Origin: Streptomyces bathyalis
GTDB lineage: Bacteria > Actinomycetota > Actinomycetes > Streptomycetales > Streptomycetaceae
Direction: 5' to 3'
Length of the DNA stretch: 64,000 bases
Assembly: GCF_015910445.1 (NCBI RefSeq)
Contig: NZ_CP048882.1
Coordinates: 7,251,501 to 7,315,500, forward strand
Under the pieces are notes generated by a model. That model was not told the origin of the DNA. It did no database searches and saw nothing but the letters and a program-made list of their open reading frames with translations. How positions within the stretch are numbered: the stretch's first letter is position 1; each line of letters begins with the position of its first letter. Both the position numbers and the translations under genes were made by a program. This document shows, in pieces, positions 1 to 8,842 of the stretch.

Positions 1-2
1 AT

Positions 3-86
3 GCCGACGTCGTCCCGGGCGGACATCTGGTTGCCCTGTCACGTCCGGTCGAGCTGGTCGACCGGCTGATCGGGTACTTGTCCTGA
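3..86 (+). CDS. C-terminal end of an alpha/beta hydrolase (partial)
   Basis: The reading frame from base 3 to the TGA at 84-86 gives 27 residues in the style of an alpha/beta-hydrolase C-terminus: a GGH motif followed by ALSRPVELVDRLIGYL. In this superfamily the His after Gly-Gly is normally the catalytic-triad histidine. The rest of the gene lies upstream of the window, so substrate and family cannot be given. It converges on the minus-strand operon that ends at 181. Confidence 0.5.
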   Translation, partial: ADVVPGGHLVALSRPVELVDRLIGYLS

Positions 87-180
87 AGCGCGAGGGAGCG
101 GAGCTTCACCCCGTCCCTCCCTGCGGCACCTCCGTGACCGGGCCGGGCTCGGCGGCCGGGACACCTGCTCGCCCCAGCGG

Positions 181-1218
181 TCAGCGGACCTGCTTGCCCC
201 CGGAGTTGTACGTGACGAGCTCGGTGGGCACGGTGATCCGGCGGGGCTTCCCGGACGGCGGCCGGTCGGCGGGCCGTATGCGGGAGACGAGCAACTCCGC
301 GGAGCGGCGGCCGAGTTGGTCGGTGTCGTATGCGACGACGGTGAGCGGAAGTCCCAGGGCGTCGGCGAGTTCGAAGTCGTCGAATCCGGTGAGGGCGGTG
401 GAGCGGCCCGCCGCGCGGATGGCGTGGTAGGCACCGATGGTGTTGCGGTTGTTGGAGCAGAACAGGGCGGTGGGGGGATCGGGCAGAGAGAGGAGTTCCC
501 GCGCGGCGAGCGTCGCCTCCCCGGTGGTCTTCTGCCCCTGCCGTACGTAGCGTTCGTCGACGGGAAGCCCCGCGGCATCGAGGGCGTCGGTGAAGCCCTT
601 GAGGCGCTCCGTGCCGGTGTAGACGGTCCGGGGCGAACCGACGAAGCCGATCCTGCGGTGGCCCTGGGCGAGCAGGTCCTCGGTGGCGCGGCGTGCTCCA
701 CCGAAGTCGTCCACCAGGACGCAGTCGGCTTCGAACCCCTCGGGCGGACGGCTGGCCAGGACGACGGGCACCCCGCCCGCCGCGGCCGTTGCCAGATGGC
801 GCTGGTCGGTGGAGGCGGGCACGGCGACGATGCCGTCGACACGTCGTGCGACGAGGTCGTCGACGAGTTCCCTCTCGGTGACCGGGTCCTGCTTGGTGTT
901 GGCGATGACGGTCTTCAGGCCGTGCGGTGCGAGCACCGAGTCGACGCCGAGCGCGAGCTGCGAGTAGAAGGGGTTGGCGAGGTTGGTGACGAGGAGACCG
1001 ACGAGTCCCGTGCCCTCGCCCAGGCGGAGACTGCGGGCCATGTGATTGGGCATGTAGCCCAGCTCGTCGGCCGCCGCCTGTACGCGCTCCCGTGTCGCCG
1101 CCGACGCGCGCGGGTCGCCGCGCAGCACGCGCGAGGCCGTCATGGAGCTGACACCCGCCAGCTCGGCGACGTCCCGCAGTGTCGGCTTCCCGCCCTTCGC
1201 CGCTCGCCCGTCCGCCAT
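181..1218 (-). CDS. LacI-family transcriptional repressor of the mannoside operon
   Basis: About 345 residues. The N-terminal LacI helix-turn-helix (LRDVAELAGVSSMTASRVL, residues about 14-32) is followed by a hinge and a periplasmic-binding-protein-like effector domain (GLLVTNLANPFYSQL onward). ATG 1218 is chosen because GAGAGGGGG sits about 10 nt upstream; ATG 1227 adds three residues but lies almost on the purine run. It is the last gene of the minus-strand sugar operon, just after the ROK kinase gene, so it most likely senses the imported sugar or its product. The palindrome at 10164-10177 upstream of the operon is its likely operator. The regulator type is clear; the effector is unknown. 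Confidence 0.9.
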   Translation of the reverse strand: MADGRAAKGGKPTLRDVAELAGVSSMTASRVLRGDPRASAATRERVQAAADELGYMPNHMARSLRLGEGTGLVGLLVTNLANPFYSQLALGVDSVLAPHGLKTVIANTKQDPVTERELVDDLVARRVDGIVAVPASTDQRHLATAAAGGVPVVLASRPPEGFEADCVLVDDFGGARRATEDLLAQGHRRIGFVGSPRTVYTGTERLKGFTDALDAAGLPVDERYVRQGQKTTGEATLAARELLSLPDPPTALFCSNNRNTIGAYHAIRAAGRSTALTGFDDFELADALGLPLTVVAYDTDQLGRRSAELLVSRIRPADRPPSGKPRRITVPTELVTYNSGGKQVR

Positions 1219-1235
1219 GCCGGCCATGCCCCCTC

Positions 1236-2087
1236 TCACTTCGCAGCCGCCGCGACGGCCGCGCCGACGAGCGCGGCGTCGCCGGTGAGACGGCTGGTCC
1301 TCACCGTGACCGGAGTATCCCCCAGTCCGGCGCGGAGTGCGGGGCCGATCAGGTCCCAGGAGCCCGTCATCGAACCGCCGACGACGAGCACCGAGGCACC
1401 GAAAGAGGCCAGGTACGGGGCCAGCACGCCGCCCAGGGCGGTGAACGCCTCGTCGAGAACGCCTCGCGCCCGCCCCTCGCCGCTGCGTGCGCGGGAGGCG
1501 ATGCCGTCCACGTCGAGCCGTGCGTCGCCGTACCGTTCGCGGATGGCACGGCGGGAGACCGACTCCTCCAGCGGCCGCCCGTCCAACTGCAGCAGATCGA
1601 CGCGGCCTTGGGGCGGTACTCCGCGCCCGTCGGTCTGCGGGGAGCCGTCCGCGAGGAACGCCGAGCCCACGCCCGTGCCGAGTGTGATCCCGGCGCAGCG
1701 CGCGTGGCTCCGTGCCGCTCCCGCGTGCCATTCCCCGAGGAGGAAGGCGTGCGCGTCGTTGAGGAAGACCATGCCGGAGGGGCGACGGGGGAGTCCGCCG
1801 CGCAGCGCCGCGCCGACGTCGACACCGCGCAGGCTCTCGAACTTGCCGACGCCCTCGAAGAGTCCGATGCCCCGCACGTAGTCGAACGGACCGGGAACGG
1901 CCACCCCCCACACGTCACCGGGCGGCGCGGGAAGCCCGGCCGCGCAGGAGATCACACTGCCGAGGATCTTCTCCGCGCTGCCCTGCGCATCGAGCCGGCG
2001 GCTGGCCCGTGCGGTGACCCCGGCACCGCCGGGGTCGGCCATCGCGGCCGTCACATGGGTGCCGCCGATCTCGAGTACGGGTCTCAC
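1236..2087 (-). CDS. ROK-family sugar kinase-like protein
   Basis: 283 residues with the ROK/ASKHA fold signatures: an N-terminal nucleotide loop LEIGGTH (residues 5-11), a catalytic-type Asp in FLNDAHAF (Asp111), and a phosphate loop LGTGVGSAF (136-144). ROK kinases phosphorylate hexoses with ATP in the cytoplasm. Two features are unusual. The usual DIGGT is EIGGT, and the Cys-rich ROK zinc motif (CxCGxxGC) expected after the phosphate loop is missing, replaced by GVPPQGRVDLLQLDG. The start overlaps the stop of the isomerase-like gene (ATGA, 2084-2087), so the two are translationally coupled. It probably phosphorylates the sugar released by the GH38 enzyme; an inactive or regulatory role cannot be excluded. 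Confidence 0.82.
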   Translation of the reverse strand: MRPVLEIGGTHVTAAMADPGGAGVTARASRRLDAQGSAEKILGSVISCAAGLPAPPGDVWGVAVPGPFDYVRGIGLFEGVGKFESLRGVDVGAALRGGLPRRPSGMVFLNDAHAFLLGEWHAGAARSHARCAGITLGTGVGSAFLADGSPQTDGRGVPPQGRVDLLQLDGRPLEESVSRRAIRERYGDARLDVDGIASRARSGEGRARGVLDEAFTALGGVLAPYLASFGASVLVVGGSMTGSWDLIGPALRAGLGDTPVTVRTSRLTGDAALVGAAVAAAAK

Positions 2088-3790
2088 GGCGCGTCCTGCG
2101 GGCGTACGAGCGCCTTGACGACCTTGGCCGGGCCGCCGTCCACCGGGTGCAACCGGTAAGGGCCGACCGCCGCGGGCATGGTCAGGGTCTCCGCGTGGGC
2201 GAGTTCGTGGCGGTGTCCGGAGGCGGTCTCCACAGTCACACCTTCGCCCTCGACGACGTTCAGCACGTGGAAGCGGCCCTCGGTGTCGTCCTCGGCGGCC
2301 GTGCTGCCGTCGAGGACCAGGCGGCGCACCTCGTAGAACATCTCCGGGAGCGCGCCGAGGACTTCCTCACGCCAGCCGTCACCGCCACGAAGGGTGCGTG
2401 GCCGCGGCACCAGGTCATGGGCGACGTCGTCGCCGCGGCGCCGCGTGTCGAGGTTTGCCAGGCCGTGCTCGTACGGAAGCGGACGGGGATTGCCGTCGGC
2501 GTCCGGGCGCAGCCAGTCGTAGAAGCGGAGGCTGTACAGGTAGGGGGTGGCGCTGATCTCCAGTACGAGGTTGCCGGCGCCGCTCGCGTGCGGCGTGCCG
2601 GCGGGGATCATGAACAGCCGGCCCTGCTCGGCCGGGAACGTCAGCACGTGGTCCTCCGGACGCATGGGCGTGCCCTCGGAGAGGGCGTCCTCGATCTGCT
2701 TGCGGAACAGCGCGACGTCGGCGTCCTCCCGCAGGCCGAGGAAGACGCGGGTGTCGCGGCTGCCGACGGTCATGTAGTACGTCTCGTGCTGCGTGTAGTG
2801 CCAGCCGAAGCGCTCCCGCATGTACCGCTCCTGGGGGTGGCAGTGCAGCGAGAGGTTGCCGCCGCCGACGGTGTCCAGGTAGTCGAAGCGGATCGGGAAC
2901 GACGTGCCGTAGCGAGCATGCACCCCCGAGCCCAGCATCTCCAGCGGATGCAGCACGCACAGCAGTTGGAAGGGAATCTCGGCCTGCGCGCGCGGACCGT
3001 CGCCGATGAGGACACCCGACTCCGGGGCTATCAGTTCGTAGCCCAGGGCGGTGTTGCGGGCACCCGCGTTGAAGCCCAGCGTGCGCTGCGCCCAATGACC
3101 GCCCCACGGCGTGGAGTTGAAGTAGGGCCGGGTGCGCACGGGCTGCCGCGCCAGCATCGCCAGCGTCGCGCGCAGCCCGTCCCCGTCGATGAGCACGGGG
3201 CGTCGGGGCTCCTGCACGTCGAGCCAGGCGTCGATGCGGGGCGCCAGGGCATCCCGGTGCCGGTCGAGCATGGGCCAGTCGACGTAGAACAGCCGGCGCA
3301 ACTCGCCCCGCAGGCCGGGCAGTCCGAGGTTGGACCCCGTACCCGCCGCGACAGCGGCCTCCGCGTGGCGCTTGGGCACGTCCGCGTACCACAGCACGTC
3401 GTGGGCGACCGCGGCTGCGCCCGGTCCGCAGACCAGCAGCACGCCCCGCCGCGGCGGGGCCGGTTCCGGGACGGTGTCGAAGAGGTCGTCCAGCGGGTTG
3501 TCCGCGAGCTTGCAGTAGTAGGGGTCGCCGGTGTCCTCGGGCCGCTCGGTGCGCCGGACGACGACCTCCGCCGCCGCGTAGCGGCTGCGCACGTCGAGCA
3601 CTTCCACCGCCGTGTCGTGGGAGGAGAGGTGTTCGACCAGCCGACTCCGCAGCGTGGCCCAGTCCACGGCGGGCGGCCCGTCCACCGCCACGACCGCCGG
3701 CCCCTGCGGCAGTTCCGCGGACACGGCCTGCCAGCCGGTGACGAGGCGGGCCTGCGGCGCGGGGGCGTATCGCGGGTCGAGCCGGTACAC
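2084..3790 (-). CDS. Class I mannose-6-phosphate-isomerase-like cupin protein
   Basis: 568 residues. The central and C-terminal parts match type I phosphomannose isomerases, which interconvert mannose-6-P and fructose-6-P: the metal motif HCHPQERYM (about 313-321), FGWHYTQHETYYM, and the late cupin loop FMIPAGTPHASGAGN (about 395-405). The protein is longer than the usual 390-440 residues because of an extra N-terminal region of about 200 residues (AVVAVDGPPAVDW..., GVLLVCGPG...) that looks like a worn P-loop domain without a GK[ST]. The GTG start at 3790 has AGGAG 5 nt upstream. It lies between the mannosidase and the kinase and probably feeds mannose into glycolysis. Confidence 0.82.
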   Translation of the reverse strand: MYRLDPRYAPAPQARLVTGWQAVSAELPQGPAVVAVDGPPAVDWATLRSRLVEHLSSHDTAVEVLDVRSRYAAAEVVVRRTERPEDTGDPYYCKLADNPLDDLFDTVPEPAPPRRGVLLVCGPGAAAVAHDVLWYADVPKRHAEAAVAAGTGSNLGLPGLRGELRRLFYVDWPMLDRHRDALAPRIDAWLDVQEPRRPVLIDGDGLRATLAMLARQPVRTRPYFNSTPWGGHWAQRTLGFNAGARNTALGYELIAPESGVLIGDGPRAQAEIPFQLLCVLHPLEMLGSGVHARYGTSFPIRFDYLDTVGGGNLSLHCHPQERYMRERFGWHYTQHETYYMTVGSRDTRVFLGLREDADVALFRKQIEDALSEGTPMRPEDHVLTFPAEQGRLFMIPAGTPHASGAGNLVLEISATPYLYSLRFYDWLRPDADGNPRPLPYEHGLANLDTRRRGDDVAHDLVPRPRTLRGGDGWREEVLGALPEMFYEVRRLVLDGSTAAEDDTEGRFHVLNVVEGEGVTVETASGHRHELAHAETLTMPAAVGPYRLHPVDGGPAKVVKALVRPQDAP

Positions 3791-3836
3791 ACGTTCTCCT
3801 TCGGGACGGAAACTGGGTGCGGCGCCTGGTGCCGCT

Positions 3837-6800
3837 TCACGGACGTTCGAGAAGCACCGCCGCCGTGCTCAGCGGGGGAATGTCCACTCGCGTCCCCCCG
3901 TCGGCGAGTTGGAGCGGGCTGAGGACGCGGCCGAGGTAGTCGGCGCTGTGTGCGGCCGTCACGGGGAACAGCGCCCGTACCGGGCACGTCAGCTGTTCCT
4001 CCGCGAAGGACTGCAGCCGCAGCAGCACGGCATTGCCGGGGCCGGGCGTCGTCGCGCCGACGAGACGCACACGCGGGTCGCCGAGTTCGGCGAAGGCGAG
4101 GGAGTCGCTCACCAGCGAGCGGGTGCCCGCGCCGTCCGCGCCGTCCCCGGCCTCTCCTTCCCGGCCGACGGTGCCGCCCCGTGCCCGTACGGCGTGCAGC
4201 GGGCGGCTGCCCGCCGCTGCCGTGCGCGGGCCGATGCCGGCCGCGGCGGGACCGGAGGCGCAGGCGAGGCTGTAGCGGAAGCTGAAGTCGAAGCCCTGCT
4301 CGCTCGGGAAGTTGGTGTCCCAGAGGTTGTTGTGGATCCAGGAGAAGACCGTGGCCGGCTCGTCGTGCTCCATCGTGCGGGGGAACGGCGCGTACGGCAG
4401 GGCGATGTTGCCGAACTGCACCAGCGGTGCATCCTGCGTGGCCCATGCGACGGTGCAGTCGTCCTCGGCGAGTGTGATCCAGCGCCGTACGGCCCGCATG
4501 TGGAGAGCGGAGCCGGGCACGACGGGAAGACCGCTGCCGGTGACGCCGCCGGAGGCCTCCATCCGTACCTCCGGGTCATCGAAGGCGAAGGGGAACGCGA
4601 AGTAGGCGCTCTCCTTGCCCAGCGTGGCGTCCTTGTCGACGCGGTTGTCGATGTCGAGCCTCGCGATGCCGAGGGGCAGGGTCAGGGTGGTGCGCACCCG
4701 CTTCGCGCCGCCGGGCCGGGTCTCGTACGTGACGGATTCCGAAGTGGCCGTGGAAGTACGGGCGATGAGCGCCGCGGGCGGGGCGACCACCCGCGTCCCC
4801 AGGTGCTCCAGCCGCTCGGAGGCCGTGGTGCGGCTGGAGTTGTGGTTGAAACCCCCGGCGGTGGTGTAGCTGTCGTGGATGTAGGCGTTGAACCCGACGG
4901 TCGCGTCCGTGCGCACCAGTTCCCGGCCGGTCGCCTTGTCGATGACGGAGGAGACGCACGCACGGGCCAGGTCGACCCGCACCGCGAGGTGCTCGTTCTC
5001 CAGCAGGGTGGGGTCCGCGTGGGCCTGCGCCAGTGCCGCGCTCTCGCCGGGGTCGTGCTTCTCGGGGCCGCCGGTCGGATTCCACGGGGGAGCGGCACGC
5101 GAACTCTCCGCCGGCTCGGGCCCCGCGAGGATGTCCAGGCGTACCGAGCCCGCCGGCGGCACATCCTCCACGCGTACGCGCAGGAAGCGTCCCGCGTCGC
5201 GGTGTTCGGGGTTGACCTGGGCGCGTTCTTCGTGGTCGAGGCGGTGTCCCGTCCGGGCGTCGTGGACCGCCACGGACGCGCCGAGCCCGACGCTGCTCTC
5301 CGGCAGGAAGATCTCAGCGACCTCCGTACGCGGCCACGAGCAGGTGTTGACCACGTGGTACGACGCGTCCGCCCCCTCGGCGGCGGACAGTCGCTGCCCG
5401 AGCCGTGCCGTGGCCCGGTCCAGCAGTGAACGGGAGTCGTCGTGGGCGCGCAGCGCCTGCCCGTACTTCCAGTGCCACTGCTGCTCGCCCGAGTGCATGT
5501 GCTCGTGGCCGTGGGTCCAGGGGTCGGCCGCGCCCCAGGTGTGCTCGTCGAAGAGGGAGACAGCCTCGTAGACGCCGGCCGCTCCGGCGGTCTCCTGATC
5601 GGCGCCGTCCGCGCCGAGGATTCCGGCGAAGGTGCCGATGGTCTGGGCGTCGGCGGCGGTGGACTGGGCGGTGCGGGCCATCGAGAGGGGATGGGCCCCG
5701 GAGCCGACACCGTCGACCCACCAGTCCGTCCAGTCGCCCTCGAAGGTGCGGATGCTGTCGCCGAGGCGGCTCTCGGCGTCGGTGAAGAAGTCCTCGTTGC
5801 GGGAGAGCCGCAGCTGCGGGTAGGCCCAGGTCTCGTTCCAGCGGCGGACGGTGTCGGCGATGATGCGGCGCGGCGGCGCGTTGTCCCCGAACTTGCCCTG
5901 TACGCGCAGATGGAGCACGTCCCACGGGTAGGGCTCGCGCTCGCTCTTCTCCTGGTCCATGCTCCAGCCGAAGACGCCGCCCGGGTACGGGTAGGGGCGG
6001 GTGGCCAGCGCCGTCAGATAGGCGGGCAGCAGATCGTCGACACGTCCGTAGTCCGTGTCGAAGCCGAGCAGCGGGCCCTCCATGTAGGCCAGGCCGTGCG
6101 GGGTGTCGGTCACCCACACCAGCAGGCTGTTGCCGCTGGGCGCCGCCCACCGGAACAGCCGGGGCAGCTTGTCCCCGCCCACCAGGTGCGGCACGGAACG
6201 GCCCGCCCAATTGTGCGCCACCGACAGGTACTTGACGCCCGCCGAGGCGAGCGCGTCGACGAGTCCCACGACCGACCCCGGCACGTCCGTCTGCATGGCG
6301 GAGGTGAGCGTCAGGCCCCACTCGTCGCTCACCGTCCGTGCGGAGCGCAGCAGTTCGTGGAGTTCATCGGTGGAGCAGGTCTCGGTGTGCAGGTTGAACG
6401 GCATCGCCGTCAGTTCGATACGTCCCTGCCGGACCCGGCGTACGAACTCCTCCACCTGCTCCGCGGGCCTGGCCGCGGCCCACTGCTGGAAGGACCACAG
6501 CGACTCCACGCACCAGCGGAACTGCGAGTCGGCCGGCCAGTCGTCCGTCGCCCGTGTCAGCTCCAGACACGAGTCCAGGTAGGACAGGTGCTCGGCCAGC
6601 ACCAACCCCTGCGGATCGGTGTATCCGATGTCGAGGTGCGAGTGGTGAACCAGATGGACCGTCCACCGGCGCTGCGGCGTCAGCGTGACCGCGACGCCCT
6701 CGTCCTCTCCGCCCGGCACCGCGACGGTGATCTCCTGCGCGGAGTCGACGGCCGGCACCATCAGCCGGACCGAACCCGCGGGTCCGGGGCGCCGTTCGGC

Positions 6801-7043
6801 GGGCAGCGCCGAACCCGATCCGGTGCGCACTGCCAGCTCATCCGGCACGGGGGAGCCGTCGGCCGGCTCCACGCGCAGCGACTGCAGCAGTCCGTCACCG
6901 GAGCGGCAGAGCAGCGGCTCCTGGATCAGCCGCACCCGGCGGTCCGCCAGCCGGCCCTCCGCCGAGACCACGGACTCGCGCAGGCTGTCGTGGATCCGCT
7001 CGTGGTCCCAGTCGTTTGTCCGTACGAGAGCACGGGTCGTCAT
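3837..7043 (-). CDS. Glycoside hydrolase family 38-like alpha-mannosidase
   Basis: 1068 residues, the length of bacterial GH38 enzymes. Near residues 133-140 is HSHLDIG, the His-x-Asp zinc-binding start of the GH38 catalytic barrel, and at about 251-254 is QTDVPG, whose Asp is the candidate nucleophile. C-terminal beta-rich domains follow. No signal peptide is visible, so it should act in the cytoplasm on imported oligosaccharide, removing alpha-mannosyl or related sugars. ATG 7043 is chosen because further upstream it would overlap the permease gene. It lies 13 nt after the permease and before the phosphomannose-isomerase-like gene, which supports mannoside use. The exact linkage specificity cannot be read from the sequence. 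Confidence 0.85.
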   Translation of the reverse strand: MTTRALVRTNDWDHERIHDSLRESVVSAEGRLADRRVRLIQEPLLCRSGDGLLQSLRVEPADGSPVPDELAVRTGSGSALPAERRPGPAGSVRLMVPAVDSAQEITVAVPGGEDEGVAVTLTPQRRWTVHLVHHSHLDIGYTDPQGLVLAEHLSYLDSCLELTRATDDWPADSQFRWCVESLWSFQQWAAARPAEQVEEFVRRVRQGRIELTAMPFNLHTETCSTDELHELLRSARTVSDEWGLTLTSAMQTDVPGSVVGLVDALASAGVKYLSVAHNWAGRSVPHLVGGDKLPRLFRWAAPSGNSLLVWVTDTPHGLAYMEGPLLGFDTDYGRVDDLLPAYLTALATRPYPYPGGVFGWSMDQEKSEREPYPWDVLHLRVQGKFGDNAPPRRIIADTVRRWNETWAYPQLRLSRNEDFFTDAESRLGDSIRTFEGDWTDWWVDGVGSGAHPLSMARTAQSTAADAQTIGTFAGILGADGADQETAGAAGVYEAVSLFDEHTWGAADPWTHGHEHMHSGEQQWHWKYGQALRAHDDSRSLLDRATARLGQRLSAAEGADASYHVVNTCSWPRTEVAEIFLPESSVGLGASVAVHDARTGHRLDHEERAQVNPEHRDAGRFLRVRVEDVPPAGSVRLDILAGPEPAESSRAAPPWNPTGGPEKHDPGESAALAQAHADPTLLENEHLAVRVDLARACVSSVIDKATGRELVRTDATVGFNAYIHDSYTTAGGFNHNSSRTTASERLEHLGTRVVAPPAALIARTSTATSESVTYETRPGGAKRVRTTLTLPLGIARLDIDNRVDKDATLGKESAYFAFPFAFDDPEVRMEASGGVTGSGLPVVPGSALHMRAVRRWITLAEDDCTVAWATQDAPLVQFGNIALPYAPFPRTMEHDEPATVFSWIHNNLWDTNFPSEQGFDFSFRYSLACASGPAAAGIGPRTAAAGSRPLHAVRARGGTVGREGEAGDGADGAGTRSLVSDSLAFAELGDPRVRLVGATTPGPGNAVLLRLQSFAEEQLTCPVRALFPVTAAHSADYLGRVLSPLQLADGGTRVDIPPLSTAAVLLERP

Positions 7044-7056
7044 GCGGCACTCGCTT

Positions 7057-7869
7057 TCATCGGGCGATCGCGGTGACTCCGCGGAGGAAGAGACCACGGA
7101 AGAGGAGGAAGACGAGCAGGGTCGGCACGGAGACGATCAGCGCCCCGGCCAGGATCACGGGCGGACCCGAGGAGCCGTACGCGGAGTTGAGCGTCGTCAG
7201 CGCCGCCATCACCGGCTGCACCTCGGGGCTGCGGCTGAGCGTGATGCCCAGCAGCAGGTCGTTCCACACCGCGGTGAACTGGAAGATGAACGCCGCTCCC
7301 AGACCGGAGCTCATCAGCGGCACGTGGATGCGCCAGAAGATCCGGCGGAAGGACGCGCCGTCCAGCATCGCCGCCTCGGTGACCTCCGGCGGCATGGTCG
7401 TCATCTGGTTGCGGATGAGGAAGAACGCGAACGGCACCGCCCACGCCGCATATACCAGCATCAGGCCGAGCCGTGTGTCGTAGAGGTTGGCGTCCGCGTA
7501 CAGCCCGAACAGCGGCGCGAGGAACATCTGCAACGGGAAGAGAGTCCCGGAGTAGATCAACCAGAACCAGAAGGCGGGCCTGGGAACCGGCAGCACGACG
7601 ACGGCGAACGCCGCCATCGCGGCGACCAATACGGCCACCGACCCGCACACCACGGAATACAGCAGCGAGACCAGGAAGCTCTGCCCGATGCCCGCCTCGC
7701 TCCACGCGATGCTCAGGTTGTCGAGGATCGCGAACCCGCGCGGTGCCCAGTCGGGCGTCCCGGTGTAACCACCCGCCGGGGTAAGAGCGTTGACGATCAG
7801 CAGATAGAGCGGGATCAGCCAGAGCAGCACGCATCCGGCGACGAACATGTTGCGCAGCGCACGTCCCAT
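7057..7869 (-). CDS. Carbohydrate ABC transporter permease (MalG/CUT1 type)
   Basis: 270 residues with six hydrophobic segments and the cytoplasmic EAA loop of sugar permeases (EAAMLDGASFRRIFWRIHVPL), which docks the ATPase. It begins 13 nt after the first permease gene and belongs to the same transport complex with that permease and the binding protein. No ATP-binding gene is present in the operon; in Streptomyces such systems are usually driven by a shared ATPase of the MsiK type, which is inference here. Confidence 0.93.
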   Translation of the reverse strand: MGRALRNMFVAGCVLLWLIPLYLLIVNALTPAGGYTGTPDWAPRGFAILDNLSIAWSEAGIGQSFLVSLLYSVVCGSVAVLVAAMAAFAVVVLPVPRPAFWFWLIYSGTLFPLQMFLAPLFGLYADANLYDTRLGLMLVYAAWAVPFAFFLIRNQMTTMPPEVTEAAMLDGASFRRIFWRIHVPLMSSGLGAAFIFQFTAVWNDLLLGITLSRSPEVQPVMAALTTLNSAYGSSGPPVILAGALIVSVPTLLVFLLFRGLFLRGVTAIAR

Positions 7870-7882
7870 CGTCCGTGCCTCC

Positions 7883-8842
7883 TCAGTCCCGGGCGCCGGG
7901 CATCTGGCGGCGCAGATACAGCCAGGACGCGGCGACGACGATGACGGACAGAACCAGGGCCACGGCCGAGCCGTAGCCGACGTGGAAGAGCCGGAAGGCC
8001 TCGCGGTACATCGTCAGTGCCAGCGTCTCGGAGGACCGGGACGGGCCTCCCTGCGTGAGCACCCAGATCAAGTCGAACGCCTTGAGGGAGTTGACGATGG
8101 CCATGCCGACGACCACCACCGTCATGGCCCGCAGCTGCGGCAGCGTGATGTGGCGGAACATGCTCCAGCCGCTCACGCCGTCCAGGTGCGCCGCCTCGAC
8201 GATGTCGCGGGGGATGGCGCGCAGCCCGATGGTGAAGAGCACCACGTTGATGCCGGTCGCCTGCCAGGTGCCTGCCACGATCAGGGACACGGTGTTCTGC
8301 GGCCACTCCAGCAGCCACGGCTGTGCCAGCGAGCCCAGACCGACCGCACCGAGCACCTGGTTGACGGCGCCGTCCGAGGTCAGCATGAACTTCCACAGCA
8401 CGGCCGTGGACGCCCCGGAGATCGCGTACGGCAGAACGATCACCAGCTGCGCCAGGTTCCCCAGGCGCATCCGGTGCGTGGCGACCGCGATCAGCAGCCC
8501 CGCCACCACGGGAAGCAGCAGCGTCCCAGCGACCCACATCACCGTGTTGATCAGCGAACGGCCCAGGATGGGGTCCTCCGCCAGCCGGACATAGTTGTCG
8601 AGCCCGATGAACTCGCTGGTGAAGCCGTTGTCCTCGAAGAGGCTGCCGTAGACGCTGCGGAAGAACGGATAGACCAGCAGGACTCCGACGAAGGCCAGCG
8701 CCGGGGCGGCCCACACCAGCGATCCGGCAGGGCTGCCCAGCCGGCCTCGCGCCGTCGCCGCTCCGGAGGCCTGTCCGGGCGTCCGGGTGGGGATCCGCCG
8801 CTTGACCCGAATCGGCCCGGCAGCGCTCAGCGTCTCGCTCAT
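7883..8842 (-). CDS. Carbohydrate ABC transporter permease (MalF/CUT1 type)
   Basis: 319 residues with a charged N-terminal stretch, six membrane segments and an EAA loop (EAAHLDGVSGWSMFRHITLP). The open frame runs much further upstream, but ATG 8842 is the start: GGAGAAGG lies directly before it and it overlaps the TGA of the binding-protein gene (ATGA, 8839-8842), the usual coupled arrangement. It partners with the permease at 7057-7869. Confidence 0.92.
   Translation of the reverse strand: MSETLSAAGPIRVKRRIPTRTPGQASGAATARGRLGSPAGSLVWAAPALAFVGVLLVYPFFRSVYGSLFEDNGFTSEFIGLDNYVRLAEDPILGRSLINTVMWVAGTLLLPVVAGLLIAVATHRMRLGNLAQLVIVLPYAISGASTAVLWKFMLTSDGAVNQVLGAVGLGSLAQPWLLEWPQNTVSLIVAGTWQATGINVVLFTIGLRAIPRDIVEAAHLDGVSGWSMFRHITLPQLRAMTVVVVGMAIVNSLKAFDLIWVLTQGGPSRSSETLALTMYREAFRLFHVGYGSAVALVLSVIVVAASWLYLRRQMPGARD

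Noticed and set aside
2147..3922. Long forward open frame of about 590 codons opposite the isomerase-like gene
   Set aside because: It is a shadow of the reverse gene in GC-rich DNA: no family motifs, no ribosome site, and the reverse strand shows clear cupin motifs.
3612..7076. Two long forward open frames opposite the GH38-like gene
   Set aside because: Composition is Arg/Ala/Gly-rich and without domains; the minus strand encodes the recognised enzyme.
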